A stretch of DNA of 64,000 bases from Chloroflexota bacterium (GCA_016235445.1 JACRLB010000019.1:1-64000), one strand, 5' to 3'; counted from the stretch's first letter, positions 9,496-20,422 are shown. The notes: generated by a model from the letters alone, not told the origin. A program made the numbers and translations.

Positions 9496-9569
9496 ACATC
9501 GAACGGGATATCCGTCTCGTCCACGCTTTGAGATAAAATCTGGTCATCCCGTTTATGAGGAGAACATCC

Positions 9570-11576
9570 ATGACCGATCAATTTAACACTTCGACTGCGC
9601 TCAGTGCAGGCTTCGGCGGTGACATCGTTTGGAAGCCAACCCCACAGCACATCGAACACGCAAACCTGACATCCTTCATGCACGCGCACGGCATCAAGAA
9701 TTTTAATGAACTCATGCGCAGGTCAACAACCGATGTGGCATGGTTTACAGACGCAGTATTTAAATATCTCGATATTCAATTTTATGAACCGTACACAAAC
9801 GTCGTCGATCTTTCGGATGGGATTCAATTTCCAAAATGGTGTGTGGATGGGAAGATGAACATCGTGCATAACTGCATGGATAAATACCAGTCATCAGAAA
9901 TCAGCCATCAGTTGGCAGTGGTTTTCGAAGGCGAAGAGGGAAGTACAAAATCGCTCACATACGAAGAACTTTATAAAGAAGTAAATAAAACCGCAAACGC
10001 GCTCCGCTCGCTTGGCCTCGGCAAAGGCGATGCCATTGGCATCTTCATGCCGATGACACCCGAAATTGTCATTGCCCTGCTTGCCATCGCAAAAATTGGC
10101 GGCATCATTCTTCCGCTCTTTTCGGGCTACGGCGCGGGCGCAATCGTCTCACGCATGAACGATGCAAACGCAAAAGCCCTCTTCGCCGCAGACGGCGCAT
10201 TTCGGCGCGGCAAAGCCGTCGAGATGAAATCCATTGCCGATGAAGCCGCCGCGCAAATCCCCACCTTGAAACACATGATCGTTTTGAAACGCACCGGGCA
10301 GGATGTAAATATGAAAGCGGGACGCGACCACTGGTGGGCGCCTCTGACCGCGCCTCAGCCTGATACTGCTTCGACAGAAATTACCTCCGCTGAAGATCCG
10401 CTGATGATCATCTACACCTCGGGAACGACAGGCAAACCAAAAGGCGCGCTCCACACCCATTGCGGATTCCCCGTCAAAGCCGCGCAAGATATGGCGTTCG
10501 GTACAGATGTGCATGGCGCGGGGCAAATTGCCAATTTGCCCCACGCAGATGTGATTTACTGGATGACAGACATGGGTTGGATGATGGGACCCTGGCAGGT
10601 CTTCGGCAGTCTACTACTTGGCGCAACCATGTTCATTTACGATGGCGCGCCAGATTTTCCCACGCCCAGCCGTTTATGGGAGTTGGTTGAAAAGCACAAA
10701 ATCAATCAACTGGGAGTTTCGCCAACTTTGATTCGTTCATTAATCCCGCATGGCGATGAGCATTTCAAGAAACACGATCTATCTTCGTTGACGTGTTTCG
10801 CGTCCACTGGCGAGCCGTGGAATCCTGACCCGTGGATGTGGCTGTTCGAGAAGGTGGGCGGCGGGCGCATCCCGATCATCAACTACTCCGGCGGGACGGA
10901 AATCTCCGGCGGCATTGTGATGGGCAACCCGCTACTGCCGCTGAAACCGTGCGCTTTTTCCGCACCCTGCCCCGGCATGGATGCGGATGTGGTGGATGAA
11001 AATGGAAAGCCCATCCGCAATGCGGTTGGGGAGCTGGTCATCAAAGCGCCGTGGGTCGGCATGACGCGCGGGTTTTGGAAGGACACCCAACGATATCTGG
11101 ATACGTACTGGTCACGCTGGGAGAATGTTTGGGTGCATGGTGACTTCGCCGCGATTGACGATGACGGCTTGTGGTACATCCTCGGGCGTTCGGATGACAC
11201 GATAAAAATTGCAGGCAAACGTTTGGGTCCCGCCGAGGTCGAGTCTATTTTGGTGAGGCATGAAGATGTTGTGGAGGCCGCGGCGATTGGGACGCCGCAC
11301 GCTGTCAAGGGGAGTGAACTGATCCTTTTCGCAGTGATCAGGCCAGGGGTAGAAAGAAGCGATGTACTTCGTCGGCAATTGTACGAGATGGTCGTCGCTG
11401 AAATGGGCAAGCCGCTCGCGCCGAAGGCGATCCTGTTTGTTTCTGATCTGCCGAAGACGCGCAATGCAAAGGTGATGCGCAGAATGATTCGCGCCGCGTA
11501 TTTAGGCCTGGAGCTGGGCGACACATCTTCGCTGGTGAATCCGGGGGCGGTGGATGAGATAAAAAAGGTAAAATAA
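9570..11576 (+). CDS. AMP-forming acyl-CoA (acetyl-CoA-like) synthetase
   Basis: A 668-aa member of the ANL adenylate-forming family. It activates a carboxylic acid with ATP to an acyl-AMP and transfers it to CoA. Visible motifs are the phosphate-binding 'YTSGTTGKPKG', 'NYSGGTEISGG' in the A5 position, 'VHGDFAAIDDDGLWYILGRS' (A7/A8 hinge) and the C-terminal catalytic lysine region 'PKTRNAKVMRRMIR'. Length and sequence fit acetyl/acetoacetyl-CoA synthetase-like proteins; the exact acid is not fixed. I start at the ATG at 9570 rather than the in-frame ATG at 9555, because GAGGAGAA between them is a perfect ribosome-binding site for the second. It is a single-gene transcript closed by a terminator. 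Confidence 0.88.
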   Translation: MTDQFNTSTALSAGFGGDIVWKPTPQHIEHANLTSFMHAHGIKNFNELMRRSTTDVAWFTDAVFKYLDIQFYEPYTNVVDLSDGIQFPKWCVDGKMNIVHNCMDKYQSSEISHQLAVVFEGEEGSTKSLTYEELYKEVNKTANALRSLGLGKGDAIGIFMPMTPEIVIALLAIAKIGGIILPLFSGYGAGAIVSRMNDANAKALFAADGAFRRGKAVEMKSIADEAAAQIPTLKHMIVLKRTGQDVNMKAGRDHWWAPLTAPQPDTASTEITSAEDPLMIIYTSGTTGKPKGALHTHCGFPVKAAQDMAFGTDVHGAGQIANLPHADVIYWMTDMGWMMGPWQVFGSLLLGATMFIYDGAPDFPTPSRLWELVEKHKINQLGVSPTLIRSLIPHGDEHFKKHDLSSLTCFASTGEPWNPDPWMWLFEKVGGGRIPIINYSGGTEISGGIVMGNPLLPLKPCAFSAPCPGMDADVVDENGKPIRNAVGELVIKAPWVGMTRGFWKDTQRYLDTYWSRWENVWVHGDFAAIDDDGLWYILGRSDDTIKIAGKRLGPAEVESILVRHEDVVEAAAIGTPHAVKGSELILFAVIRPGVERSDVLRRQLYEMVVAEMGKPLAPKAILFVSDLPKTRNAKVMRRMIRAAYLGLELGDTSSLVNPGAVDEIKKVK

Positions 11577-11580
11577 TTTC

Positions 11581-11624
11581 AATGCCCCGCAGATTTTCGA
11601 AAATTCTCGGGGCATTTTTCTTTT
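11581..11624 (+). terminator. Rho-independent terminator after the acyl-CoA synthetase
   Basis: AATGCCCCG and CGGGGCATT form the stem (loop of about 20 nt), followed by TTTCTTTT. Confidence 0.85.
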
Positions 11625-11664
11625 ATAATAATAAGGCTTGTTTATGCAAGGAAAAGGAGATTGA

Positions 11665-13425
11665 ATGAAAAAAGCTCGATACGTGATGGTTGCCTGCATT
11701 TTGATACTTGCTTTTGTTTTGTCGGCATGTGGCGCAACCCCAACTCCACAGTTGATCGTGGTCACGGCGACCTCGTTGCCAGCGACGGAGGCTTCAATTG
11801 CAGAGCCTACTGCGACTTTTGTACCCGTCGCTCTTTCTGGACCTCAGAGCGGCTCCACCCTGAAATGGCTGGATGGCTCCACTCTGGCTTACATCCCCGC
11901 TGGTGATTTCACAATGGGGGATGGCGTCAACGCGCTTTCGCATAACGTCACTTTGGATGGATATTGGATTCAACAAACCAAGGTCACCAACCGCATGTAT
12001 GAGCAGTGTGTGAAAGTGGGAGCATGTTCGTCCCCTTCGCAGGAATTGGGTGGACCTGTTTTTAGCAATCCGCAATTTGGAAATCATCCCGTTGTCGGTG
12101 TGGCATGGGATCAAGCGCAGGCCTACTGCGCGTGGACTCAAGGAAGCCTGCCGACAGAGGCACAATGGGAAAAAGCCGCGCGCGGAACGAGCGGCAACGA
12201 CTATCCCTGGGGGAATAATGCCCCTGCATGTAATCTGTTGAACTTTGCCAATTGCTATGAAGCCACCAGCAACGTGGAGGCTTTTCTTTCCACGGGCGCA
12301 AGCCCGTACGGCTTGTTGGATATGGCGGGCAACGCTTTTGAATGGGTGGGCGATTGGTACGATGAAAGCTATTACGGTTCGTCGCCTCTTGTCAACCCAA
12401 CTGGCCCCGAAAGTGGACAGTACCGTGTGGTGCGCGGCAGTTCATTTGAAACCTCTGCAAACCAGATCGCCTCTGCAATTCGCCGCTTTAATGAATCAGG
12501 TGATAGTGAACGCGATACGGGCTTTCGTTGCGTTGTGGCAAATCCACAGCCAATAGCGCCGTATTGCCAGCTTTCTGCGTTTGTCCCTTCAGCCGCTACG
12601 GTCTCTGCCAGTTGTGAATTGCCCGAAGGCACAGTGACAAATCAATACTGCGCCCAGGGTGAAACCTATGCCACTGTTCAGCTTTCCTTCAACTCAACAT
12701 GGGAGGTGAGTGGGACGCGGCTCATCTGCACCGAAGCGGTCAACGGCGGCCTCAGGCAGTTGACCTGCGCTGGCCCGGAGACGATTGAATCGACGAACGA
12801 AATCGTAGTGTGCAACACGGCTTGTACAAGCGGGCCATCCTTGCAAGGCGTTAGCCCCGTCTGTGATTCTGGGTATACCCTCGACCCATCCACAGGGATG
12901 TGTAATTACACGCCTATTCTCAATCAGGCTACTGTGGCGGGCTGTCCGCTGGGGTATTCCATGATGGACAGGGGCGGCCAGCAAACCTGTGCCATCAGCA
13001 GGGATGCGAATGGCTATTGTCCCGCTGGTTTGTATTTCGATGAATTGGCAGGGATGTGTGCGCCGCCAAACGGTGAAACCTCCGCGCCCTATGGCATTGA
13101 TAATTCTTCACTTGCCGCGCAGACCTTTGCAGGCTGTGCGGCTGGCTATTCCTATAACGAAGGATTCCAATGCTGTCAGGCAATGACAGGTGGAACGTAC
13201 CCCGGCTGTGCCGCTGGATATGTGTACAGCCCGGACTTGAAATCCTGCATTCCCACAAACGCGGAACTTAGCGGGGAGGGTTGTACCACAGTGAGGGTGA
13301 CAACTCTCAAATGCAGTGAGCCTGTCAACACCTGCGCGCAATACAGCGCTAGCGAATCCCGTTGTGTGGCGAATTTCTGTAGCTGGAATGAAAAAGACTC
13401 GGTTTGCGAAATGCCTTCGCCATAA
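11665..13425 (+). CDS. Lipoprotein with FGE-sulfatase (SUMF1-like) domain and Cys-rich C-terminus
   Basis: A 586-aa exported lipoprotein. A signal peptide ends in the lipobox 'LSAC' (Cys22), followed by a Thr/Pro-rich linker. Residues about 70-295 form a formylglycine-generating-enzyme/sulfatase-modifying fold ('IPAGDFTMGDG', 'GSLPTEAQWEKAARG', 'YPWGNNAP', 'LLDMAGNAFEWVGDWYDE', 'VRGSSF', 'DTGFRCVV'). The remaining 290 residues hold repeated Cys-rich units ('CxxGYxYxxxxxxC' style). Most bacterial members are not true formylglycine generators, and no sulfatase gene is nearby. A surface C-type-lectin-like binding role is equally possible. The Cys-rich tail suggests disulfide-stabilised exterior modules. 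Single-gene unit with its own terminator. Confidence 0.8.
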   Translation: MKKARYVMVACILILAFVLSACGATPTPQLIVVTATSLPATEASIAEPTATFVPVALSGPQSGSTLKWLDGSTLAYIPAGDFTMGDGVNALSHNVTLDGYWIQQTKVTNRMYEQCVKVGACSSPSQELGGPVFSNPQFGNHPVVGVAWDQAQAYCAWTQGSLPTEAQWEKAARGTSGNDYPWGNNAPACNLLNFANCYEATSNVEAFLSTGASPYGLLDMAGNAFEWVGDWYDESYYGSSPLVNPTGPESGQYRVVRGSSFETSANQIASAIRRFNESGDSERDTGFRCVVANPQPIAPYCQLSAFVPSAATVSASCELPEGTVTNQYCAQGETYATVQLSFNSTWEVSGTRLICTEAVNGGLRQLTCAGPETIESTNEIVVCNTACTSGPSLQGVSPVCDSGYTLDPSTGMCNYTPILNQATVAGCPLGYSMMDRGGQQTCAISRDANGYCPAGLYFDELAGMCAPPNGETSAPYGIDNSSLAAQTFAGCAAGYSYNEGFQCCQAMTGGTYPGCAAGYVYSPDLKSCIPTNAELSGEGCTTVRVTTLKCSEPVNTCAQYSASESRCVANFCSWNEKDSVCEMPSP

Positions 13426-13434
13426 ATCTAACGA

Positions 13435-13464
13435 CCCCGCAGGGATTAGCCTGCGGGGTTTTTT
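13435..13464 (+). terminator. Rho-independent terminator after the FGE-like lipoprotein
   Basis: CCCCGCAGG / CCTGCGGGG stem followed by a T run. Confidence 0.92.
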
Positions 13465-13491
13465 ATGACTCATAAATGATAACAAGGTGAG

Positions 13492-15039
13492 TCACCCGCT
13501 TTCATCGAGCGCATACTTTACTTTGAACAAATTCCGCACCGTGGACACATACGCAATTCCCCGTTCCACATTCAGAGAGATCGTGCGGATCCACGGGCCG
13601 ATGTAAAAGCTGGCGACAGGCTCGAACGTGTTTAAGTCAATCACCTGCACACGGTTGTTGATGAAATTCCCAACCAGCAATAAATTTCTTTGCGAGTCGA
13701 TGGTCAACGTGCGGTCGCCAAGGCTGGTTTTGATTTTGCCTTTGAATTCCAACGTCTCTGCATCGTAGCGCAGAATGACTCCCTCCAATGGAGAAGCGAC
13801 CAACACCTCAGACGCACCCGGCCAGAAGACTAGCCTGTCTGTGCGTGGACTGGTCTCCACCCGCTGAAGAACTTCGTGCGAATTCATATTCCATGAAACC
13901 AGGTACGTGTCTCGAAACGAATTGAAATACAAAATATTTTTTTCAGAATGAAAAGCAATGTTGGTGGGAATCAACGGCAGTTGCATGGATGCGATCGCTT
14001 CGCCGCTCGCGTGGTCGATCATCACGAAGGGCACACCAGTTACCAGGTCCGCTTCAGAGGCGATGGTGACGCTGTCTGTGCCGCGATGCCAGTTCACCCA
14101 CACGTCGCCCGGCGAAAGGCTTGTCACAGGCGTGGAGCGGATGATTTCCAAAGTCACCGCGTCGATGTAATCCAACTGCTTCGCGCCCGCCTCGTAAACA
14201 TAAATTTCCTGCCGCTCGGGGTTGAACGCAAAACTCTGCGTTTTTCCAATATCTCTTTTTGATTTGCGCGGCGGCAGGTTGAGGTTTTCTGTATCGAAAG
14301 CCAGCAAAAAATTCGTTCCGCGCCCAACCGCATAAAGCAGGTTATGTTCACGGTTGAACTCGATCCAGTTGTAATCTCCCTGCGCAAATTTTTCCACCGC
14401 CGCGCTCGCGTGGATTTTTTCCCCCAGCGTCAGAATGCGTTGATTGTCGTAGGGCGTCAGCAAAAAAATCCAGAAGAGCGGGGCGATCACCACGCCGCTC
14501 AACCATGACCATTTTTTGATGGATGCGCTCGCCCGCAACTTTCCCATCAACCAGAAAATATACGCCTGCGGCAAAACCGCCTCACTCACCCCGACGCCTG
14601 CCACAAAAACAAGATTCATTAAACCACTCTCGGGCATTCGCCTCGCGAGCCAATTCTCTGGCAGAGTATTTATTGCCAAAATTAAAACAACAAGGGATGT
14701 TTTCAGCAAAGCATCGGATGAAAGCAATAAAAATGCAAATGAAAAATAAACAAAAATGAATGCGCCAAAAAGCGAAACGACATAGCCCCAAAGCTCGGAA
14801 GCCATCCATTTTTTTGCCAGCCAAATTCCAAACCCAGGCATGGTCGCGCAAACAACATAAAGCAAAAACCTTGTCCCAAACGTGCTCGCAGAATAGACCG
14901 CAAAATCCATTGCCGCCCCCAGCCCATATTTTTCCTCGATGAAAGCGGCAATCGAAAAACGGAATAAATATGCGCCTGCCGCAATCATCGGCAGGCGCAG
15001 GAGCGCCCAAATAACCAGCCCTGTTTTTTTCACTTGCAT
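13492..15039 (-). CDS. Membrane protein with C-terminal beta-propeller (YncE/YVTN-like)
   Basis: A 515-aa protein. The N-terminal ~210 residues contain about six hydrophobic segments. The C-terminal ~300 residues consist of repeated short blades such as 'LYAVGRGTNFLLAFDTEN', 'IYVYEAGAKQLDYIDAVT' and 'LLLVGNFINNRVQVIDLNT', the pattern of seven-bladed YncE/NHL-type propellers. The soluble domain is probably extracytoplasmic. No catalytic motif is visible and no specific function can be assigned. It is transcribed away from the upstream palindrome and converges on the FGE-like lipoprotein gene. Confidence 0.7.
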   Translation of the reverse strand: MQVKKTGLVIWALLRLPMIAAGAYLFRFSIAAFIEEKYGLGAAMDFAVYSASTFGTRFLLYVVCATMPGFGIWLAKKWMASELWGYVVSLFGAFIFVYFSFAFLLLSSDALLKTSLVVLILAINTLPENWLARRMPESGLMNLVFVAGVGVSEAVLPQAYIFWLMGKLRASASIKKWSWLSGVVIAPLFWIFLLTPYDNQRILTLGEKIHASAAVEKFAQGDYNWIEFNREHNLLYAVGRGTNFLLAFDTENLNLPPRKSKRDIGKTQSFAFNPERQEIYVYEAGAKQLDYIDAVTLEIIRSTPVTSLSPGDVWVNWHRGTDSVTIASEADLVTGVPFVMIDHASGEAIASMQLPLIPTNIAFHSEKNILYFNSFRDTYLVSWNMNSHEVLQRVETSPRTDRLVFWPGASEVLVASPLEGVILRYDAETLEFKGKIKTSLGDRTLTIDSQRNLLLVGNFINNRVQVIDLNTFEPVASFYIGPWIRTISLNVERGIAYVSTVRNLFKVKYALDESG

Positions 15040-15057
15040 CCGTACATTTCTCTCGTG

Positions 15058-15121
15058 AAAACCCTAAAGGTCTTTTTTGACAATCGGGGAATTACGAAAG
15101 ATAGGCAGACCTTTAGGGTTT
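15058..15121. repeat. Palindromic repeat, family B (ACCCTAAAGGT)
   Basis: AAAACCCTAAAGGTCT at the left is matched by AGACCTTTAGGGTTT at the right, with a 33-nt spacer. Related palindromes occur at 56124-56155 and 57206-57267. It sits between the amidase and the propeller protein and may act as a hairpin in either transcript. Confidence 0.75.
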
Positions 15122-15150
15122 GGTGTAAGGTGGAGAATTTTTTCATAAAT

Positions 15151-16521
15151 TTACAGTAAAGCGATTTTTGGTTTAAGCGTGTGCCATTCGGTGGCTTGCT
15201 GGTAGGCGTACCCAGCCCTTAGCGCGCCCGATTCATTCCACGGACGTGCAACGATCTGCAAGCCAATCGGCAGGCCATCTTTGGTGAAGCCGCAGGGGAG
15301 GGAGAGCGCGGGCAGGCCGGTCAGGTTGAAGGGCGCAGTGAAGCGCGTCAATTGGCGGGCGCGTTCCACGGCATTTTCCCCTTCCGACAGCGGCGCGGCG
15401 ATGGGTGTAGTCGGGAGGATCAGCACATCATATTGATCGAAGAGATTCTCGCATCTGCGCCGCTCCTCGATCTGGGTGTGCCTCGCAAGCGCATACTCGC
15501 TGGAGGTGAATGCCGCTCCCGTTTCCAGCCGCTGACGCACATCCGCGCCGAACCAGTCTGGGTGTTCCTTCATTCTTTCGCGGTGAAAGGCGGCGGCGTC
15601 AGACTGGCCTATCACGGCATTGGCAAGCGCGGCTTCTTTTAGAAAATCCATGTTCACTTCGGTGATGACCACGCCCTGCTCTTCCAAAATTTTTGCCGCC
15701 TTGAGCACAGCCGCCAATATTTCCTCGTCTGTTCCTTCTTCGATGAAACTGCCAATTGCAAGGGCGGCCTTGCGCCCTATCATCGTATCCTGCAAATGAC
15801 TGGAATAATCGCCGGGCAATGTTTTTACGCTGGTGGGGTCCTTCTCGTCATATCCGCCCATCACTTGCAGCATCAACGCCGCATCTTCCACTTTGCGGGT
15901 GATGGGGCCTGCGTGGTCGAGATTCCACGAGAGCGGCAGGATTCCGCGCAGGCTGACTCGTCCATAAGTGGGTTTGAGTCCCACCACGCCGCATAACGAA
16001 GCGGGGATGCGGATGGAGCCGCCTGTGTCTGTGCCTATTGCCGCCATGGCCATGCCTGTGGCAACTGCCACGGCGCTTCCGCCGGAGGAACCACCGGGTG
16101 TGCGGGTAATATCCCATGGATTTTTACACGCCCCAAAGTGTGGATTGTTGTTGGTGACACCCAGCGCGATCTCATGGGTGTTCGTTTTGCCGATGATCTG
16201 CCCGCCCGCTCTTTTTATTTTATGCACAACGAAGGCGTCTTCTGTGGGGATGTTGTCCGCGAAGAATTTCGAGCCGCTGGTGGTGCGGATGCCTTTCGTA
16301 TCGTATAGATCTTTTACCGCAATGGGGATTCCATAAAGCGGGGCGCTTCCAGATGGAGGAAGCATGTTTTGCTCGGGTTCCACCATCGTGATAAAAGCAT
16401 TAAGCGTCGGGTTGAGTTTTTCAATTTGACGGTAACAGGCTGAGGCGAGGTCAGAGGCGCGCACTTCGCGGCTTTTTACCAAATCGCGCTGGTCGGTCAG
16501 GGATAATGTGTCAAGTTTCAT
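15151..16521 (-). CDS. Amidase-signature hydrolase (GatA-like)
   Basis: A 456-aa amidase-signature enzyme. The Ser-cisSer-Lys triad is visible as Lys70 ('GIPIAVKD'), Ser145 ('TPGGSSGGSA') and Ser169 ('GTDTGGSIRIP'). Such enzymes hydrolyse amides, or as GatA channel ammonia in Glu-tRNA amidotransferase. No gatB or gatC is adjacent, so a stand-alone amidase is more likely; substrate unknown. There is no Shine-Dalgarno site, but a TATAAT on the minus strand lies only 8 nt before the ATG, suggesting a leaderless message. A terminator-like hairpin separates it from the upstream folate gene, so it is probably its own unit. Confidence 0.88.
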   Translation of the reverse strand: MKLDTLSLTDQRDLVKSREVRASDLASACYRQIEKLNPTLNAFITMVEPEQNMLPPSGSAPLYGIPIAVKDLYDTKGIRTTSGSKFFADNIPTEDAFVVHKIKRAGGQIIGKTNTHEIALGVTNNNPHFGACKNPWDITRTPGGSSGGSAVAVATGMAMAAIGTDTGGSIRIPASLCGVVGLKPTYGRVSLRGILPLSWNLDHAGPITRKVEDAALMLQVMGGYDEKDPTSVKTLPGDYSSHLQDTMIGRKAALAIGSFIEEGTDEEILAAVLKAAKILEEQGVVITEVNMDFLKEAALANAVIGQSDAAAFHRERMKEHPDWFGADVRQRLETGAAFTSSEYALARHTQIEERRRCENLFDQYDVLILPTTPIAAPLSEGENAVERARQLTRFTAPFNLTGLPALSLPCGFTKDGLPIGLQIVARPWNESGALRAGYAYQQATEWHTLKPKIALL

Positions 16522-16529
16522 ACGGTGAA

Positions 16530-16535
16530 ATTATA
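16530..16535 (-). promoter_or_regulatory. -10 box of a possible leaderless promoter for the amidase
   Basis: Perfect TATAAT on the minus strand, 8 nt upstream of the ATG at 16521. Transcription would start at or within two bases of the start codon. No clear -35 box is seen. Confidence 0.4.
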
Positions 16536-16572
16536 TCCAAAGAAGTTCGTTTTCCCATAGCCTGTCGGTACT

Positions 16573-16636
16573 GAAAAAGCAGGTCACGCTTTGGCGGCCG
16601 AGTAGCGCGAGCATTTCGAGACCAGGCGTGACCTGC
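16573..16636 (-). terminator. Hairpin terminator downstream of the formate-THF ligase
   Basis: Read on the minus strand, GCAGGTCACGC pairs with GCGTGACCTGC across a loop of about 36 nt, and the stem is followed by TTTTTC. It lies just after the end of the ligase gene. Confidence 0.6.
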
Positions 16637-16659
16637 AAATTGTTTGGACGATTCGGGTT

Positions 16660-18627
<1,968 letters not shown>

Positions 18628-18719
18628 GATCTCTCCTTGAAATTATATATAATTCACTTACCCAATTATCTTAATTAACGATAAAAAAAGCAAGAGTTTT
18701 TCGTCACATCTTTGTCATG

Positions 18720-19547
18720 TCAGGCTGTTAACAGCGTGCCCGCATTTTCTCCGCGCAATGCCCGCTCCAAAAACCCTCTTTCCTCTGCCGAAAAAATTTG
18801 CACGGTCAGCCCTTTTGTTCTTTGGATTAATGCAAGCATTTCCTCCACTTTGGCTTTCATCCCGCCAGTGACATCGGTACTCGTCGAACCGCCGATGCCT
18901 GCCCGCATCTTTTCATAATCTGACAATTGAATCTGTTTCACCAGCCTCGTCCTCGCTGGGAAATCCTCCCACACCCCGGCTTCCATTCCAGCCAGCAAAA
19001 TGCGTGTGGGGGAGAACTGCTCAACCAAAAATGTAAAGACATCCTCCGTCGAAAGTATGGTTCCGCCGAGTTTCTCGTCGAAGGTCACATCGCCATACAC
19101 CACCGGCAGTAAGTGGACATCCAACGCCTTGCGTATAGTCAGTATATTGTGATGGGTGACTTTGCGGCTATTTGAAACCATCGAAGAGGATGGCGGAAAT
19201 GAGATGGCAGGCACGCCCGCATTGAACAGCGCCTCCATCACATGGCGGTTCAACTCTGCCGCCTGAAAACGGACTTCGGCAAAACCTTTCCAATAATTCC
19301 CCTCTCCCTCAGGGAGAGGGGTTAGGGGTGAGGGAAACCCATCCCGCGTGCCATACTTCTTCGCGGCCACATGTCCGAACGAGCCAGAGCCATGTCCTAG
19401 AATCAGGAGCAGGTCCGGGCGCGAGTCGAGAGCCGTTTTTATTTCCAGAGCCAGTTCATTTAATTTATCGAGTCTTGGGGTGTAGGGAATATCCTTGTCT
19501 GTGATGAGCGATCCGCCCAGTTTGAGGAGAACGATGTCTTTTTTCAT
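18720..19547 (-). CDS. ipk: Isopentenyl phosphate kinase
   Basis: A 275-aa amino-acid-kinase-fold protein that phosphorylates isopentenyl phosphate to isopentenyl diphosphate in the alternative (decarboxylate-first) mevalonate pathway. Motifs are the phosphate loop 'LLKLGGSLITDK', 'LGHGSGSFGHVAAKKYG' with His59 at the position of the catalytic His that distinguishes this family, and 'GGSTSTDVTGGMKAKVEEML' near the end. Residues 71-83 (FPSPLTPLPEGEG) are encoded by a palindromic genomic repeat lying in frame in a loop right after the 'KKYG' helix, so the protein seems to tolerate an acquired insertion. No other mevalonate gene is in the window. Confidence 0.88.
   Translation of the reverse strand: MKKDIVLLKLGGSLITDKDIPYTPRLDKLNELALEIKTALDSRPDLLLILGHGSGSFGHVAAKKYGTRDGFPSPLTPLPEGEGNYWKGFAEVRFQAAELNRHVMEALFNAGVPAISFPPSSSMVSNSRKVTHHNILTIRKALDVHLLPVVYGDVTFDEKLGGTILSTEDVFTFLVEQFSPTRILLAGMEAGVWEDFPARTRLVKQIQLSDYEKMRAGIGGSTSTDVTGGMKAKVEEMLALIQRTKGLTVQIFSAEERGFLERALRGENAGTLLTA
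19299..19334. repeat. Coding palindromic repeat, family D, inside isopentenyl phosphate kinase
   Basis: CCCCTCTCCCTCAGGGAGAG followed by GGGTTAGGGGTGAGGG: a 10-bp perfect hairpin plus a G-rich flank. Almost the same sequence lies inside murE (50098-50132), and related versions lie in non-coding DNA at 27283-27357 and 56802-56863. Here it is translated in frame. Confidence 0.85.
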
Positions 19548-19594
19548 GGGTTATGTTTTACCACGCGTAAGTCGGATTGGCAATCCGACCCATA

Positions 19595-19621
19595 TTGTGG
19601 CACATACCCACATGCTATAAT
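19595..19621 (+). promoter_or_regulatory. Extended -10 promoter giving a leaderless transcript
   Basis: TGCTATAAT (TGn plus perfect TATAAT at 19616-19621) with a weak TTGTGG 15 bp upstream. The ATG at 19628 begins 7 nt after the -10 box, exactly where transcription would start, and no Shine-Dalgarno site precedes it. Confidence 0.55.
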
Positions 19622-19627
19622 CACTTT

Positions 19628-20422
19628 ATGGATATTCGCGCGGGCGTGATTGCACTTGCTTTGCTTGTTGTTGTGGCTGCATATTTTTCGATACGGGCGG
19701 CTGTCAAAACGATGCAGACCGCGCGTAAGTTATCTTTTTACAGTTTGCGAAAGCGGCAGAATGCCACGGCCTGGCGGTTGTTTTTTCTGGCTATATTTTT
19801 AGCGGGGTTTGCCTACTGGCTTCCATTCTATGGCGAGCCGATGATCTATGTGTATTTCCCGCCATCTGCCACGCCATCGCTGACCCCGACGATTACACTG
19901 ACGCCCACCATCACATTAACGCCGTCGATCACAGTCCAGCCGACACTTACCTTAACTCCTGCTGTGTCTGATACTCCCACATTAACTCTCACGCCTTTTT
20001 TGCCGCTTGCCATCGAAGCCCTGTTCGAAGGGCCTGTCACCCCGAACCCGGAGGCGTTGTTTACTGCCATTCAATTCTCTCCAAAATTTGACGGCCTCAA
20101 CCCGGTGGACCCGAAAACTGTTTTTGAACTTCCCATCCAAACCATGTATGGCGGCTTCGATTACAACAACACCCTGCCCGGCGTGCAGTGGACTGCGCTC
20201 TGGTATCGCAACGCTCAATTGGTGTGCTACGAAACCAAGCCCTGGGATGGCGGCACGGGCGGCATTGGCGGTTACACCGAATGTTCCACTCCCATCGACG
20301 GTTGGCAGGCTGGCGAATACGAAGTGCAGATTTTCATGGGCTACGAATGGAAGGTGGTCGGGCGGTTTCGAGTGTTGGAAAGCCTCACGACGCCAACGGC
20401 TACGGGCACGCCTACGCCATAA
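19628..20422 (+). CDS. Membrane-anchored Thr/Pro-rich protein of unknown function
   Basis: A 264-aa protein from the ATG at 19628; the frame is open upstream to 19577, but the promoter overlaps that part. There is an N-terminal transmembrane helix (about 5-23), a basic stretch, a second helix (about 50-66), then a Thr/Pro linker of 'TPTITLTPT' repeats (about 78-122). The C-terminal ~130-residue globular domain contains 'GVQWTALWYRNAQLVCYET' and 'GEYEVQIFMGYEWKVVGRF', reminiscent of small beta-sandwich extracellular domains. The linker style matches the lipoproteins at 59991 and 60695. Function unknown; an extracytoplasmic binding or assembly role is an inference. Confidence 0.7.
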   Translation: MDIRAGVIALALLVVVAAYFSIRAAVKTMQTARKLSFYSLRKRQNATAWRLFFLAIFLAGFAYWLPFYGEPMIYVYFPPSATPSLTPTITLTPTITLTPSITVQPTLTLTPAVSDTPTLTLTPFLPLAIEALFEGPVTPNPEALFTAIQFSPKFDGLNPVDPKTVFELPIQTMYGGFDYNNTLPGVQWTALWYRNAQLVCYETKPWDGGTGGIGGYTECSTPIDGWQAGEYEVQIFMGYEWKVVGRFRVLESLTTPTATGTPTP

